64,000 nt of DNA from Marvania coccoides (GCA_963854735.1 OY978097.1:2356001-2420000); one strand, 5' to 3'. Counted from the first letter of the stretch, positions 21,141 to 32,216 are shown. Notes: a model not told the origin generated them from the sequence alone. Translations and numbers: made by a program.

Positions 21141-23701
21141 ATGGATATCGATATGTGTCCGCTGGAGGAGGCACCTTTGCAACTAGCAAAAACACATTAC
21201 ATTCTAGGCATTTCTAAAGATGCCGCCTCGGGGTTTATCTTTTTTGTAGGATTTATGTCGATAATACTTTTGTTAACATATCTTCTATACGACGAAAATT
21301 TAATTACCTGGGGCGGCACGCCTGTCGCTGCCTCGTCAGCAGCTGGCGGTGCTGCTGTCATCATACAACCACAGCCGGAGCCATGCAATGCCGCCCCGGC
21401 AGAGAGCGACAGCAGCGTTTCCGCACCCCTCGATGCCGCATTTTCCCGCGGGTTCCCAGACGGAGAGCACTCCATGACTTTTGCAGACGGCAGTTTCTAC
21501 AGCGGCGAGTGGCGCGACGGGAAAATGCACGGGCGCGGCGTGTTTGTGTGGCATTCTGGAGACCGGTACGAAGGTACCTTCGCTGCAGGGGCGCAGGATG
21601 GGCAGGGGACCTTTTCAGCTGCCGATGGCTCAACCTACTTCGGAGGGTGGGCCATGGGCAAAATGAATGGGCAGGGGGTGTTCAAACCGGCGCCTCCCGC
21701 GTCAACGGTGTACCTGCGGCGGTACGTGAACGGGGAGCTCGCGGAAGAGGCCTCGCTGCTGGTGGATTTGAAACATTTGAAGCGGAAGCGGCTGCAGACA
21801 AAGGAGCTGAGAAGGAGGGCGCAGGCGGCAGAGAAGGCGCGCGCTTTGCAGCCTGGAGAGGTAAGAAATCGATTCAATAAAATACATTTAAGTATGGGGG
21901 GAAAACAGCTGATTTAGTGGACGAAGACTGTTTTTTTGTCTTTCCAACAAGAGGAAATTTCTTTTCTTTCTTAGTTTTGCCCTGCTTCTAGCTGAAATTT
22001 CACCTATTTTACTCGAACCTTCGATATTCGCAGGTGATCTACAAGGGCCACCACTCGTACGACCTCATGCGCCAGCTGCAGATGGGCGTCATGTACAGCA
22101 TAGCGCAGGCCGGGCAAGAACCCTCCCAGGACCTCACCACAGCAGATTTCGCGGCGGAGTGGGTGCAGTACTTCCCGGAGGCGGGGGACACGCCGGCGTT
22201 CAAGTGGAAAGACTACGCTCCACGCGCTTTCCACCGTCTTCGGGGGCTTTTTTCCATCGACAACGCTGACTACCTGGTGTCGCTGACAGGCGGCCCCGCG
22301 CTGCGGGAGCTCCCCTCCCCGGGCGCCTCTGGCGCCATATTCTTCCTCTCTTCCGACGACCGCTTTTTGATCAAGTCGGTGCGCAAAGAGGAGATGACGC
22401 TGCTGCTGGGGCTTGTGCCGAAGTATTACTCCCACGTGGCAGCCCATCCAGACACCCTGCTGACTCGCATGTTTGGGGTGCACCGCGTGAGCCCATTCTT
22501 AGGGCGCAACGCGCGTTTTTTTGTGATGAGCAATGTGCTGCCGACCGACCTGCGCATGCACCGCAAGTTTGACCTCAAAGGGAGCACCTACAAGCGGACA
22601 GTGGGGGAGGAGAGGCGTGCCAAAAACCCCAATGTGGTGCTGAAAGACCTGGACTTGGACATCAAGGTGAGCGTTTTTTTGGTAATATAGTCGGGGGTTG
22701 TTCGTGAGCAACAATTGAATTGAAGGAGCGCATTGTTCTGCTCTCCCTGAGAGCATAATTTGCTGTTACTTCCTATTTTCTAACCTAAAATCTACTCATT
22801 TTTCTCTTAATCGCTTAACTTACAGTTCGAGCTGGACCCTGAGCGGCGAGCCACGTTGCTGCGCCAGCTCACCGCCGATACCGAGTTCCTAGAGAGCCTG
22901 CACGTGATTGACTACTCCCTGCTGATGGGTGTGCACTTTATTGAGTGGGGGGAGTCCACCTGGATCCCTCCCTTTGCAGACTGGCCCAGCAGCAGCGCCA
23001 GCGCTGCCGCCACTGCCAGCGGCATTGCAAGGCTAGATCCGGAAACCCCGCCCTTTCTGCGATCCCCGCCGAAGCGCTCGCGCAGCATGGCCGCTGGGGA
23101 GTCGCTGATGCACGCGCTGGAGGACCTTTCTTGTGCAGGGGCGCTAGAGCCAGCACTGTCTCGCGCCGCCGCCTCTGTCATCGCTTCAGCCAACTCCAGT
23201 CGGTGGGCGGCGCGGGCGTCTGCCAAAATCGCTGAAGAAGCCTCAGCAGCGGCCTCCACAGACTCCTCTTCGACGCGGGGGCCCTCTGCAGCGATGCAGG
23301 TGCGGTTGGTGGACTCCCCCCCCGTGCGCAACCTCCTTCTCAGCTTCTCGGCGACAGAGAGGGACGGCAGCAACGCTGCCAGCCCTGTGACCACGCAGCA
23401 CGAGCGTAAGCGCTCCGGACTGGGGGGCCGCAGGGCGGAGGAAGAGACGGGCAGCGGGTGGGCAATCCCGGCTGTTGCAGTGCAGCGCTCCTCTACGGCT
23501 GCAGTCAACCGACAGCCGGTACTGCTTTACTTCGGCATAATCGACTTTCTTCAGAAATACAACACCAGGAAAGCACTGGAACGCGCGTGGAAGTCGTCGC
23601 TGCATGGGCCCTCTGTGTCCGTGGCAGACCCTCACCACTACGCCCAGCGCTTCCTTCGCTTTCTGGACCAGACGTTTGTCACTGAGTCAGCAGCCAATTA
23701 G
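21141..23701 (+). CDS. MORN-repeat PIP 5-kinase with N-terminal membrane segment (paralogue B)
   Basis: Three exons (21141-21860, 22034-22666, 22826-23701) give 742 aa. Residues about 31-50 (FIFFVGFMSIILLLTYLLYD) form a transmembrane segment or signal anchor absent from paralogue A. Only three MORN repeats follow (from YSGEWRDGKMHGRG), then a basic helix and the kinase domain. Kinase motifs are IYKGHHSYDLMRQLQMG, ELPSPGASGAIFF, LIKSVRKEE, KFDLKGSTYKR, VIDYSLLMGVH and GIIDFLQKYN. The insert before the last motif is about 190 residues, far shorter than in paralogue A. Sequence order and the head-to-head position indicate an inverted duplication followed by divergence of the N-termini and inserts. 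The catalytic residues I can identify are intact, so activity is expected; the membrane anchor implies a different location. Confidence 0.9.
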
Positions 23702-24029
23702 AATGAAATGCGAAAAAATGAATATACGAGCGAGCGAGCGAGAGAACTTCAAATACCCAGTGTACTCCGAGGGTAATTAAGCTCGTCTTGTGTTAGGAAA
23801 ACAAAGAGACCCGCAGGAGGATGTAATGGAAGAAAAGCATATCAACGATGAGAAGCATATTTTTACCTTTTACTTTAATTTGATGTCTTACTTGCTGTGT
23901 ACCTCATTTTTATCCATTAAATTTTTGAATGAAATGATAGTGTCTCCACCATGGATGGTTCGATTTTATGAAAAACTGAGAATGAAATGTGAAGTGATAA
24001 GTTGTGCTGCTGAAAAATTGTGATTTAAA
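23702..24029. other. Spacer between convergent genes, no gene seen
   Basis: AT-rich 3' flanks with a short (cgag)n run near 23728. Nothing else is recognised. Confidence 0.5.
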
Positions 24030-25428
24030 TTAAAATTGAGTTTCGGAGTCTGCTGCTGGCTGCTCTGCTGCTGGCTGCTCTGCTGCTGGCTGCTCTGCTG
24101 CTGGCTGCTCTGCTGCTGGCTGCTCTGCTGCTGGCTGCTCTGCTGCTGGCTGCTCTGCTGCTGGCTGCTCTGCTGCTGGCTGCTCTGCTGCTGGCTGCTC
24201 TGCTGCTGGCTGCTCTGCTGCTGGCTGCTCTGCTGCTGGCTGCTCTGCTGCTGGCTGCTCTTCTGCCGGCGCAGGGAATTCTGTCACCACAGTTCTCGCT
24301 GGCTGCTGCGCCGACGCCAGCGACACGTTCTTGTACCACCCCGCGCGGCTCCTCTCAGCTCTTGGCTGCCAATTTCTGATCATATCCCGCAGCCTGGCGT
24401 CGCTCAGCGCTTCCTGCGTGCGATACCTCCCGGACCGCCGCCTGAAGCAGGCGAAGATTTCGGATTCGTGGCACCTCCCTGATTTGACCATCGCTTCATC
24501 CGCAAACGCAGCGAAATCCTGCCAGGCACGCTCCAACGCCTGCGCCTCCTCCACGTTTAGCCTCTCTGGTCGTCCAACCTCATATAATCCAGCTGCAAAC
24601 AACGCCCCCTGTGATGAAAAAAAAATATCAGTACCAAACGAACTCAATACTAGACGAATGCAATGCATAAAATAAGAAGGACACGCGTGTGATTAATTCG
24701 CTCACAATGCCGCCGCTGACCGCCCAGGTGCCATCGCCCAAAGAAGCCTCCAAAACAACCGCCGTCACCAGCCCGCTGGCCACGAAAATCGCCATCGCGG
24801 CAGCAACTGCCGCGGGCGGGGCAACGTAGTCCACGGCGTCCACATCGAACTGCAGCGCCAGGCCGAGCTGGCGGAGCACCCAGTCGGAGGGTCGGTCCGT
24901 TTCCACTCGCCCCAAGAAGAGGAGCAGCAGCTGCCAGGGGCTGGCGAACCAGAGGGCCACCGACCACAGCGCCGCGCCGAAAAGGTCGACAGCTGACAGC
25001 CCGAAACTGCCTGAGAAGTACTCAGCGCCGTCCATGATTCCGCCACCGACTTGAAACAACAGCAGCGTGACAGCTGCCAGGGCGAAGGACAGGCCAATCA
25101 CGACAAGCTCCCAAGGCAGCGAGTTCTCGGTCTGCTGCTCCTTTTCTCTGTCTCCTAGTGCTTGTGTCCTCACAGAGTCTCGCTGGCGATGAGAGCTAGG
25201 TAGGCTCGTCAATGCTCCGCTGGTGGACGGAAGCGCACGCCCAGGAAGGTTTGGGGAGTGATTTGCAAGTGTTGCGTGTCTGGCATGCCCCCCATCCCCT
25301 CCCCCCGCTGCTGGGGCGCCGCGCACTGGTCCGTGAAGATTTTCGATTCTGCCCAGTTGTCCAACAAAAGCTCTCGCCTTCCCGACAGTCACAGGCTGAA
25401 TACAACTTGATCTCAACATTTTTGCCAA
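24030..25428 (-). CDS. Predicted plastid membrane protein with EQPAA repeat tail
   Basis: Two exons (24706-25428 and 24030-24608) joined in phase 0 give 433 aa. The first about 100 residues are rich in Ala, Ser, Arg and Gly and could be a plastid transit peptide. At least three hydrophobic segments follow: LVVIGLSFALAAVTLLLF, LFGAALWSVALWFASPWQLL and AAAMAIFVASGLVTAVVL. The soluble C-terminal part contains GRCHESEIFACFRRRSGRYR and an RLRDMIRNWQP motif that looks like a conserved domain, but I cannot name it. The extreme C-terminus is a near-perfect repeat of EQPAA units encoded by a 15-bp minisatellite. The gene faces the SET-domain gene head to head with only 132 bp between starts. Confidence 0.7.
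24046..24270. repeat. 15-bp coding minisatellite
   Basis: The unit tgctctgctgctggc is repeated perfectly 13 times from 24061 to 24255, with degenerate copies on both sides. On the reverse strand it encodes EQPAA in frame, forming the C-terminal tail of the plastid membrane protein. The near-perfect identity of the copies points to recent expansion and probable length polymorphism. Confidence 0.95.
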
Positions 25429-25560
25429 CAGTACTTTAAATTAAGATAATGAATTCTGAATGCAACTTGAATTGTGTGGTGCGTCCGTCCAATTCTTCTT
25501 TTTTGATCGAGCCATCTCCTTCAGCAGAGGAATTCAAAACAATAATACTTCTTTTAAATT

Positions 25561-27056
25561 ATGGCTTTCATTCTTTCTCCACCAATTGCCCCCGCGGCAA
25601 TGAGAGCTGCTGCTGGTGGACACCAGCCCTCCACAATTTGCTCCGCCGGCACAGCCGCCAAATTGCAACAACCCACCAGCGTTTTAGAGTGGCTAGTGGC
25701 TTCAAAACAGGCCACACCCTCGCATATGAAAGTGGAGCGCACCTTTATGGGACCTAACCTCGGCTGGGGTCTGGTGGCCACTGCTGACATTGCCGGCGAA
25801 GAAACGATACTCTCAGTGCCGCTGACATCGGCCATAACATCAGAGGTGGGTGGTCGTGAACAATTTTATGATTAAAGGCAGCTTGTGAAAGCACCTGGGC
25901 TGTGTGTAATTTCCCCTGGAGGTGGAAAAATAAAATGGAAGCACTTACCATCGTTCCCTCGAGTTGTAGGGTGTGCCAGAAGCAGAGTGGTCGATCGGCA
26001 TGGCGGATCGCCTGCTACAAGGCGTGCATGATGGCTCCATGCAGCCCTGGGTTGATTGTTTGCCGCGCGACGTCTTCAGCCTGCCGTGGCTGCACTGGGA
26101 TGCAGCGACAGTGGCAGAGCTGCAGGACCCAGGCACCCTGGAAGAAGTGTACAAAATGCAGGGCGTCTTGGAGCAGGCACTGGAGGTGAACAGCACTATG
26201 GCAACACTATTTTTTAATATGTTTTTTCTTTGGCTTAAACTCATATTTAATCTCTTCTGTTTCGCAGCGCCTCCCTCAACACAGCTCTGAAGACGTGGCA
26301 TGGGCGCTGTCAATGGTGCACTCCCGTTCCTTCATCAGTTCCGGCACCCATGTGTGGGTGCCTGGCGTTGATCTCTGCAACCACGACCTCGCCCGTCCAT
26401 CAGCCACCGTCAAATGCACGCACTCGCCAGACACATGCCAGGGTGCTGCAGCCACGGAGGAGATCGCCCCTCTGCACCCCTCCGCGACACAGCCCTCCAC
26501 CTTTGAGCTTATAGCTGGAGAAACAGGCGTTCGGGCAGGCGAAGAAGTGAGCATCAGCTACGGCAGCTGGCCAAACGACGTGTTTCTGCTGTTCTTTGGA
26601 TTTGTGCCCGTGGGGAGCAACCTACACGACAGTGTGGTGCTGTTTAACGACTTATGGGAGTTGGCAGCCTTTGCGACACAGCTGGCGGGGCTCGCATTTG
26701 GCAGAGAGGCAGGGGAGTGCGATGCAGCCGTGAAAACGCTGGAGCAAGAGCTTGGAAAGCCTGCGGACGAGTTTGACAGGCTGGTGGTTACCGGGGAGGG
26801 CCTGGATGGAAGGCTTTTAGCAGCGGCAGATGCAGCAGCGCGCCTGTTGTTGGGAGGGCAAAAAGAACCCTCGCCCATCTCGCTGATTGCGGCAAGGTGC
26901 CAGATGCTGCTCGACTCATATTCAACGACGCTTGAGGAAGACGAAATAGTTCTGTCAAAAGCAGAAGGCCCGCTGACAATCGCAATTCAATACAGGGCAG
27001 CTAAGAAACAGGTGCTGCAGGCAGCATTACGCTGTTTGAATGCATCGATTATATAG
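25561..27056 (+). CDS. SET-domain protein methyltransferase (Rubisco LSMT/SETD3-like)
   Basis: Three exons (25561-25845, 25970-26185, 26268-27056) give 429 aa. The early part contains GPNLGWGLVATADIAGEETI, the usual opening strand of a split SET domain. The core has WALSMVHSRSF, VPGVDLCNHD (SAM-binding Asn-His) and GEEVSISYGSWPND with the catalytic Tyr, then FLLFFGFVP. A helical C-terminal region of about 160 residues corresponds to the Rubisco-LSMT substrate-binding domain. Family members methylate lysine or histidine in proteins such as Rubisco, aldolase or actin. The N-terminus could be a plastid targeting peptide but is not decisive, so the substrate is open. Confidence 0.85.
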
Positions 27057-27353
27057 CTTTAGGGTATTTACATGTATCAGAGCGTTAATTGAAACAAAAG
27101 CCAACGTACAGCATTCAAAAAATCCAAAAAGTTTGACAAGAAAGAAAGGAAAATATCCAATTCATGCCATTATCAGGTCAGTAACGCGGTTCGTAAAAAA
27201 GAAAAAAAGAATACAGCAATGAAAAAAGAATGGAGAACAGGAAAAGAAGACGTTTGTATGCCAAGAACTTTCTCAGCGTTGTTGTCACAAAACTCCCTTG
27301 AGAACGCAATTTCGTTCTTCATATCCCACTCTCAGCAGTGCGATCACCTTTTT

Positions 27354-28600
27354 TCAAGCGTTTACCTTTGCAGGCATGCCCGCAGCCGCGCGTTCCTCGT
27401 GAATGGCCACCTCTGCTGTCACCAGCGCCTTCTTCGCCGAGTCGAATACCGTGAGCTTCACCCCCTTGTTGGGCAGGTTCTTAATGGCATTGGGCAGGAA
27501 CCCGCGGTACATGCCGCCAATTCCGTCCTCTTTCAGGATCGAGGCGATGGCTGCCGACGCCGGCAGCGCTGTTTTTGACACCAGCTGGATGCGCCGCCGC
27601 ACGGTGTCCAGGGGGTAGCAGGATACAGTGGCGATCAACGCGGAGGAGAAGCCGCGGGCGAAGGAGGGGATCTCTTTGGGCAGCAGGTCGTAGCACGCCA
27701 GCTCCAGCGCCATGTAAGGGGCGATGCCAAACATGGACGCGCCAAGCCCGCGGTAAAAAGCGGGGACGCCGCCCTCGCGCGCCAGCGCGCGGACAGCTGC
27801 TGCGAGGTTGTGGCACTGTGGGTCCACGGCCAGCCGCAGCCGCAGGGTGTCCAAAGGATGCGTCAGCTGCACGGAAAGAATGAAAGAGCGTTACCCGAGA
27901 TTTTGTCCAATGATAAAATTATAAGGCAGAGTTCTCGATAGCAATAAAACTTGGGACAAATAAAGTTGCTAATGAATCTAAAAATGATTAAAACAGCTGT
28001 TCTGTCTCTCACCAGGGTGGCTGTCATGCCTGCTGCCGCTCCTGCCATCAGCCGCTTTTGCACCGACAGGTTGCCGTTGTCGTCACTCAACCACCCTTTA
28101 AACACCTCGTACGAGTAGAGCTGCGCTGCGGAGTAGGGCACTACCCGCAGCACCTGCGGCAGGTTGCCCTTCCAGTAGCCCATCACGCCCTCCTGCTTGC
28201 CGACGGCGATCAGCGACGACAGCAGGCCGCCTTCCCGAGCCGCGCGCGCGATGGCGCCCTGCTCGAACCCGCCCCGCACCTGAAGCAGGATCTTGACGCG
28301 GTCCAACGGGGCTGTGATGGTCTTTGCAATGGCCCCAGACAGGGCGCCAGCGGTGAATAGCACCAAGGGGCGGGGGACCATGGCCAGGAGGGTGACGGGG
28401 CGGCGGGAGGCGAGATCGAGGATGTCGAGGCGTGGCTGCGTGGTGGAAGCGGCCCCGATTTCGAAGACGGGTTGGGCATGTGAAGATGACTGTGAGCAGC
28501 TGGGCTTGCGACCTCGCCGGGGCCGCGGCTGCGGCAAATTTAATGAGATGCTTGCGAACTGAATTTTCGAAAATTGTTTCTCATCACTGCTCATCGCCAT
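27354..28600 (-). CDS. ADP/ATP carrier of plastid membranes (TAAC-like, mitochondrial carrier family)
   Basis: Two exons (28013-28600 and 27354-27866) joined in phase 0 give 366 aa. Three carrier repeats are visible with the PxD signature variants APLDRVKILLQ, HPLDTLRLRLA and YPLDTVRRRIQ. The segments GYWKGNLPQVLRVVPYSAAQ and FLPNAIKNLPN match the land-plant thylakoid/envelope ADP-ATP carrier (TAAC) group better than mitochondrial AAC. An N-terminal extension of about 70 residues, rich in Ser, Arg and Pro, fits a plastid transit peptide. Known role of the group: exchange of ATP and ADP (or PAPS/PAP) across plastid membranes. The start chosen is the first Met of the MAM pair at 28600; an upstream in-frame ATG at 28633 would add 11 residues. 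EB1 lies divergently upstream. Confidence 0.83.
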
Positions 28601-28966
28601 GACGGGCGAGCCGCCGGTGAGTTTTTTTTTCATTTTTTTTTTGAGGTTTTCCCAATGGTGAAAATAGGGTGCAAGGAGCTGGGAGCGGATTCAATGGTGT
28701 CAATACGGTATATATAATATGCCAAAGCGACGAAAGTCGCAAAATTCATAGCATCAAACCGTTTTGCGCCCTGGCCCAGCAAATTTTTTGCAAACGGCCA
28801 ACAGCTGCTGAGTTTTCGCACGTAGTTAAATTATTTTGAATCTACAGGCATTCACAAAAATCGACTCCTCTGCGGGTGTGCTTGTTTATCGCTGCCCGCT
28901 CGCTTTATTTTCCAACCGTTGCCTCTTTAACCGAATAAAAACTAAAACACACACACACGAGCAGCC
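28601..28966. promoter_or_regulatory. Shared upstream region of carrier and EB1 genes
   Basis: 366 bp between divergent start codons, AT-rich, with homopolymer T runs near 28621-28641 and a short (ca)n run just before the EB1 start. Candidate bidirectional promoter; no specific factor site is assigned. Confidence 0.45.
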
Positions 28967-30030
28967 ATGACGACCCGCGGCATCATGGCCGAGAACATGT
29001 TCATGGGCAAGTCTGCTATCTTGGGCTGGCTGAACAGCACCCTGCAGCTGCGCCTCGAAAAAATCGAAGATGTAAGTTACTGGAGAAGCCAGCCAACTGT
29101 CACGTTTCCTCCCCTTCACCCCCGCCCTCTTTGCTTGCAGACCTGTACCGGCGCGGTGGCCTGTCAGCTGATGGACGTGCTGCACCCCGGCAGCGTCAAC
29201 ATGAAGAAAGTGGACTTCAATGTGCGCTCCGACTATGAGTTCGTCAACAACTACAAGGAGCTGCAGCAGGCGTTCAACAAGCACAATATCGACCGCGCAT
29301 TCAACGTCAGCCAGCTGTCCAAGGGCAAGCGCCAAGACAACAACGAGTTCATGCAGTGGTTCAAGGGGTACTGGGACTCCGTTACCGGAGGCCAAGACGT
29401 GGCAGCCAACTACGACGCCGTGGGGCGGCGCCAGATGTGCAAAACAGGCGACTGGAAGAAGTTCACGCTGGGGGAGGGCGCCGTGAGGGCGCCTGCTTCC
29501 TCAGCGGGGTTGGCGGCATCTGGCGGAGACGGTCAGATTGCTGCGGTGCGGCGAGGGCCCGCCCCCGGGGCCCCCCGCGGCGCCCCCGCGTCTAAGGGAT
29601 TCTCCGTCCACCGCCCCGTGACCTCTGCGTCTGCCGGCACCGCCACTCCCTCTGCGACAGAGGCAGAGCTGCACAGCCGGGTGGCAGAGCTCGCAGAGCA
29701 GGTGACCGGGCTCAAGCTGCAGGTGGACGAGGCGAACCGGGAGCGCGACTTTTACTTTGAGAAACTTAGAGACATCGAGATTCTATGCCAGGCGCCAGAG
29801 CTGAGCGACGTTCCGGTAAGTTGTTTTTCAGCAGAACACAGCGGCTTTTTTTTCAACGTTATTATTTCTTAATCGGCTTACTAAATATGCTTATTTGGTG
29901 ATTTTCTTCGCAGGTGTTGAAGACCGTGGAGAGGGTGCTGTACGCTGCGGACACTGAGGAAGCGAAGCAGGCGATGCTGGAGGCACAGGAGCAGTACGGA
30001 GCACTGCTGGTCAGCACGGAAACGCCATGA
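28967..30030 (+). CDS. EB1: EB1-family microtubule plus-end protein
   Basis: Three exons (28967-29071, 29141-29815, 29914-30030) give 298 aa. The N-terminal calponin-homology domain (about residues 10-120) has the EB1 phrases KSAILGWLNSTLQLRLEKIE, VDFNVRSDYEFVNNYKELQ and KGKRQDNNEFMQWFKGYWD. A basic Ala/Pro/Gly linker follows. The C-terminal dimerising coiled coil and EB1 motif read ANRERDFYFEKLRDIEILCQ. The protein tracks growing microtubule ends and recruits CAP-Gly and SxIP partners. The final exon replaces the usual acidic EEY/F tail with a short non-acidic end, as in plant-type EB1 proteins, so CAP-Gly binding by that route is unlikely. Confidence 0.95.
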
Positions 30031-30199
30031 GCAATGGCGATAGACGATTGATTGTGCTTGTGAATAAGCAGCTGCAGCAGAAGGTCCAGGAGCCTTCCTA
30101 ATGCAGCAAGAAAAAAAGGTTCTCTTCTCTCTTTCATGTATGCGTGTTTTAGATAATCATTGTTACATTCATTATTTTTTCTTTGTGAAGTGCATTGCA

Positions 30200-30677
30200 T
30201 CACTCGCTCGTCGCCAGGGTCTTCTCCATATCCTTGAAGAGTTTCTGCAAAAATGAAAAGTTGGTAAATTTGAGAAAGGAGCAAACGCGTGCACAGACAC
30301 TGATATAATCGTGCAAGCTCACCCCCTTGTTGTTCGACTCCCACATGCCGTCAAACGTAGCATGCAATGCCTGCAGCACAATAAAATTAACTTAAGAGAG
30401 AGAAAAAGGCGGTAGCGGTGACGACAATGCAGTGCTACAAGGGTCTCTCTGACCAGCGCAAGTCCTCCACCGTTCTCACCTTCTCCCCCACAAATGCACC
30501 CGCAAGCACAACGCCGATGTAGACGCTATTCCGTCGCATGAACGTCTGCAACAAGAAAAAGGCAGAGATGACGAGTGAATTCAAGGGTGTTTGACCTGGA
30601 CACCGAGCAGCGAAGCGGTTTCAGGATTTAGTCCGAGGCATTATTTTGTTGCTTGCCTTGTAAAAAGTGGCATACAT
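30200..30677 (-). CDS. QCR9: Cytochrome bc1 complex subunit 9 (QCR9/UQCR10-like)
   Basis: Four tiny exons (30657-30677, 30480-30545, 30323-30370, 30200-30244) join in phase 0 to 59 aa. The product reads YKTFMRRNSVYIGVVLAGAF, then a short soluble part containing WESNNKGKLFKDM. This matches subunit 9 of mitochondrial complex III in yeast (YKTFFKRN..., NKGKLWKD) and plants, and the length fits that family (about 60-70 aa). It has one transmembrane helix and no cleaved presequence, as is usual for this subunit. Intron 1 starts with GC (aag|gcaagc). No exon exceeds 66 nt, so ORF-based annotation misses it. It is divergently paired with the plastid Rossmann-protein gene (270 bp between starts). Confidence 0.85.
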
Positions 30678-30947
30678 GGCGTCCTGGCTGTTGGAATTCA
30701 GGGGCAAAAATAAAATGAGACGAGTTGCACCGAAAGGAGCTGCAGCAGGTGCGATGATCAACACTCTGGTAATCCAATTTCAATAAATTTACGCAAATGA
30801 ACGTAGCCAGGTGCCAAACCTCATTTTTTTTCCCTCAATTTCTTTCATATCATACTTGATTGCTCCAATTCGCCATTAGTTTAATTAATAATTAATTTAT
30901 CAGTGTTTAAACTTGACTCCTCCCCTCTGGCAGCACGGCACCTCGCG

Positions 30948-31995
30948 ATGCTGCCAGCTTCAATTTTTTGTTTGGCTAATAATAATAAGCAGATCCCTTT
31001 TGCTGTCCCATCGCCACAAACTGCCCAATGCCTGGCCCAGCGCGCTGCCCAACGACCATCGCAGCGATCCCTACACGTGGCGAAGAGCGACAATGGTCGA
31101 TCCAACCTCGGCGACGAGCTGCTCGACTTTATGTACGCCGGCAAAAAGCTCAGGAAATGGTGAGCACCCAGCTAGTCTCTGCCGTGTATGCCACTCTACT
31201 AGTACTACAATATCACCATTCATTGCTTTTGCGGTGTTCAGGTATGGCCAGGAGGGCCAGGTGCTGCCCAGGGACGGCGGCGGTGCCCCGGAGGAGAGCC
31301 CTGAGCCGGAAGACGACGCCTACGACGGCCCGTGCGACCAGATTCTCGTTCTGGACGCCGACACCTGCGTCATGGCGGAGCAGGTGCTGCTGCAGCTCAT
31401 TCTGCTGCGTCCAGGGCCCATTAAAGTTACCGCCAAAGACACAGCGACCACGCGATCTGGATTCGGTCCTTACCTCTCTGACGCGGTGCAGATGAGCAGC
31501 GGGGGGCAGGACGCGGGTCTCCTGCGCAAAGCGTGCCGGGGCGTGCGAGCTGTGGTCGTATGTGGAGCCACCTCTGCTGGCGCGCTTGCTGCCGTTGCCG
31601 CTGCTGGGGTGGCGCACGTGGTGCTGCTGTCGGCCGTGGGGGCGCCCCCCAGCGGTGGATTTTTGTTCAAGGATAGAGAGATGGCGGTGTTGGAGGACGC
31701 TCGACGAGAGGCTGCGGTGAAAAGCAGCGGGCTGGCTTTCACTATAGTGAGGGTGGGGAGGCTTGTGAACTCAGAGGGTGGGGCGTCAAGGTTGGAGTTG
31801 CAAGGGGGCAGCGCGCCGGGGGGGGGGGTGTGCAGGGAGGATGCGGCGGTAGTGCTGGCGCGAGCGGCCGCAAGAGAGGTGGCGGCGGGGCAGTCCCTGG
31901 AGCTGAGCTTGGCGGCTGCAGGGCCGGGACAGCCTCCCGAAGACTGGGACCGCGAGTTTGATAGATTGATTGTCAATAATTCACGGTGCTTGTAA
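30948..31995 (+). CDS. Plastid-targeted Rossmann-fold (NmrA/atypical SDR-like) protein
   Basis: Two exons (30948-31159, 31242-31995) joined in phase 2 give 321 aa. The first about 55 residues (Ala, Gln, Arg, Ser rich) look like a plastid transit peptide. The remainder follows the NAD(P)-binding atypical-SDR plan: a first strand ILVLDADTCVMA, then VRAVVVCGATSAGALAAVA, VAHVVLLSAVG and a late LAFTIVRVGRL segment typical of NmrA-like proteins. The Gly-rich nucleotide loop expected after the first strand is missing, so dinucleotide binding may be lost. A structural or assembly role, known for other plastid atypical SDRs, is possible. I cannot assign a specific orthologue. Confidence 0.7.
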
Positions 31996-32048
31996 ACTGC
32001 AGTTGACTTTTCAAATGGTCCATTATTTTCAATTTATTCTTAAAAACC

Positions 32049-32216
32049 CTAAGGGTACAGCAGAAATGGGCGCTCCACAAGGACATATACAACGGTCGCT
32101 ATCAAGACTGAGATGGAAATGGTCAGAGTGGCAGACAAAAATACGGCCCACCATGCTGCGTACATGGTTTCCGTCACGCCAATAGCTTCCCAGGAGGGAA
32201 TATAGTTGATCGGCAT
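32049..32216 (-). pseudogene. Possible fragment of an acyltransferase-3 family membrane protein
   Basis: A 55-codon reverse frame ends in a transmembrane helix followed by VLVERPFLLYP. The ending helix-V-E-R-P-F is characteristic of the last helix of acyltransferase-3 (OafA/NRF-6 type) proteins. A stop codon precedes the ATG, and I could not connect upstream exons confidently. It may be the last exon of an unresolved gene, with an acceptor near 32185, or a decayed remnant. Confidence 0.35.

Noticed and set aside
24046..24270. CRISPR-like or other spaced-repeat array
   Set aside because: The 15-bp units are contiguous without spacers and are in frame with a coding sequence, so this is a coding minisatellite in a eukaryotic genome.
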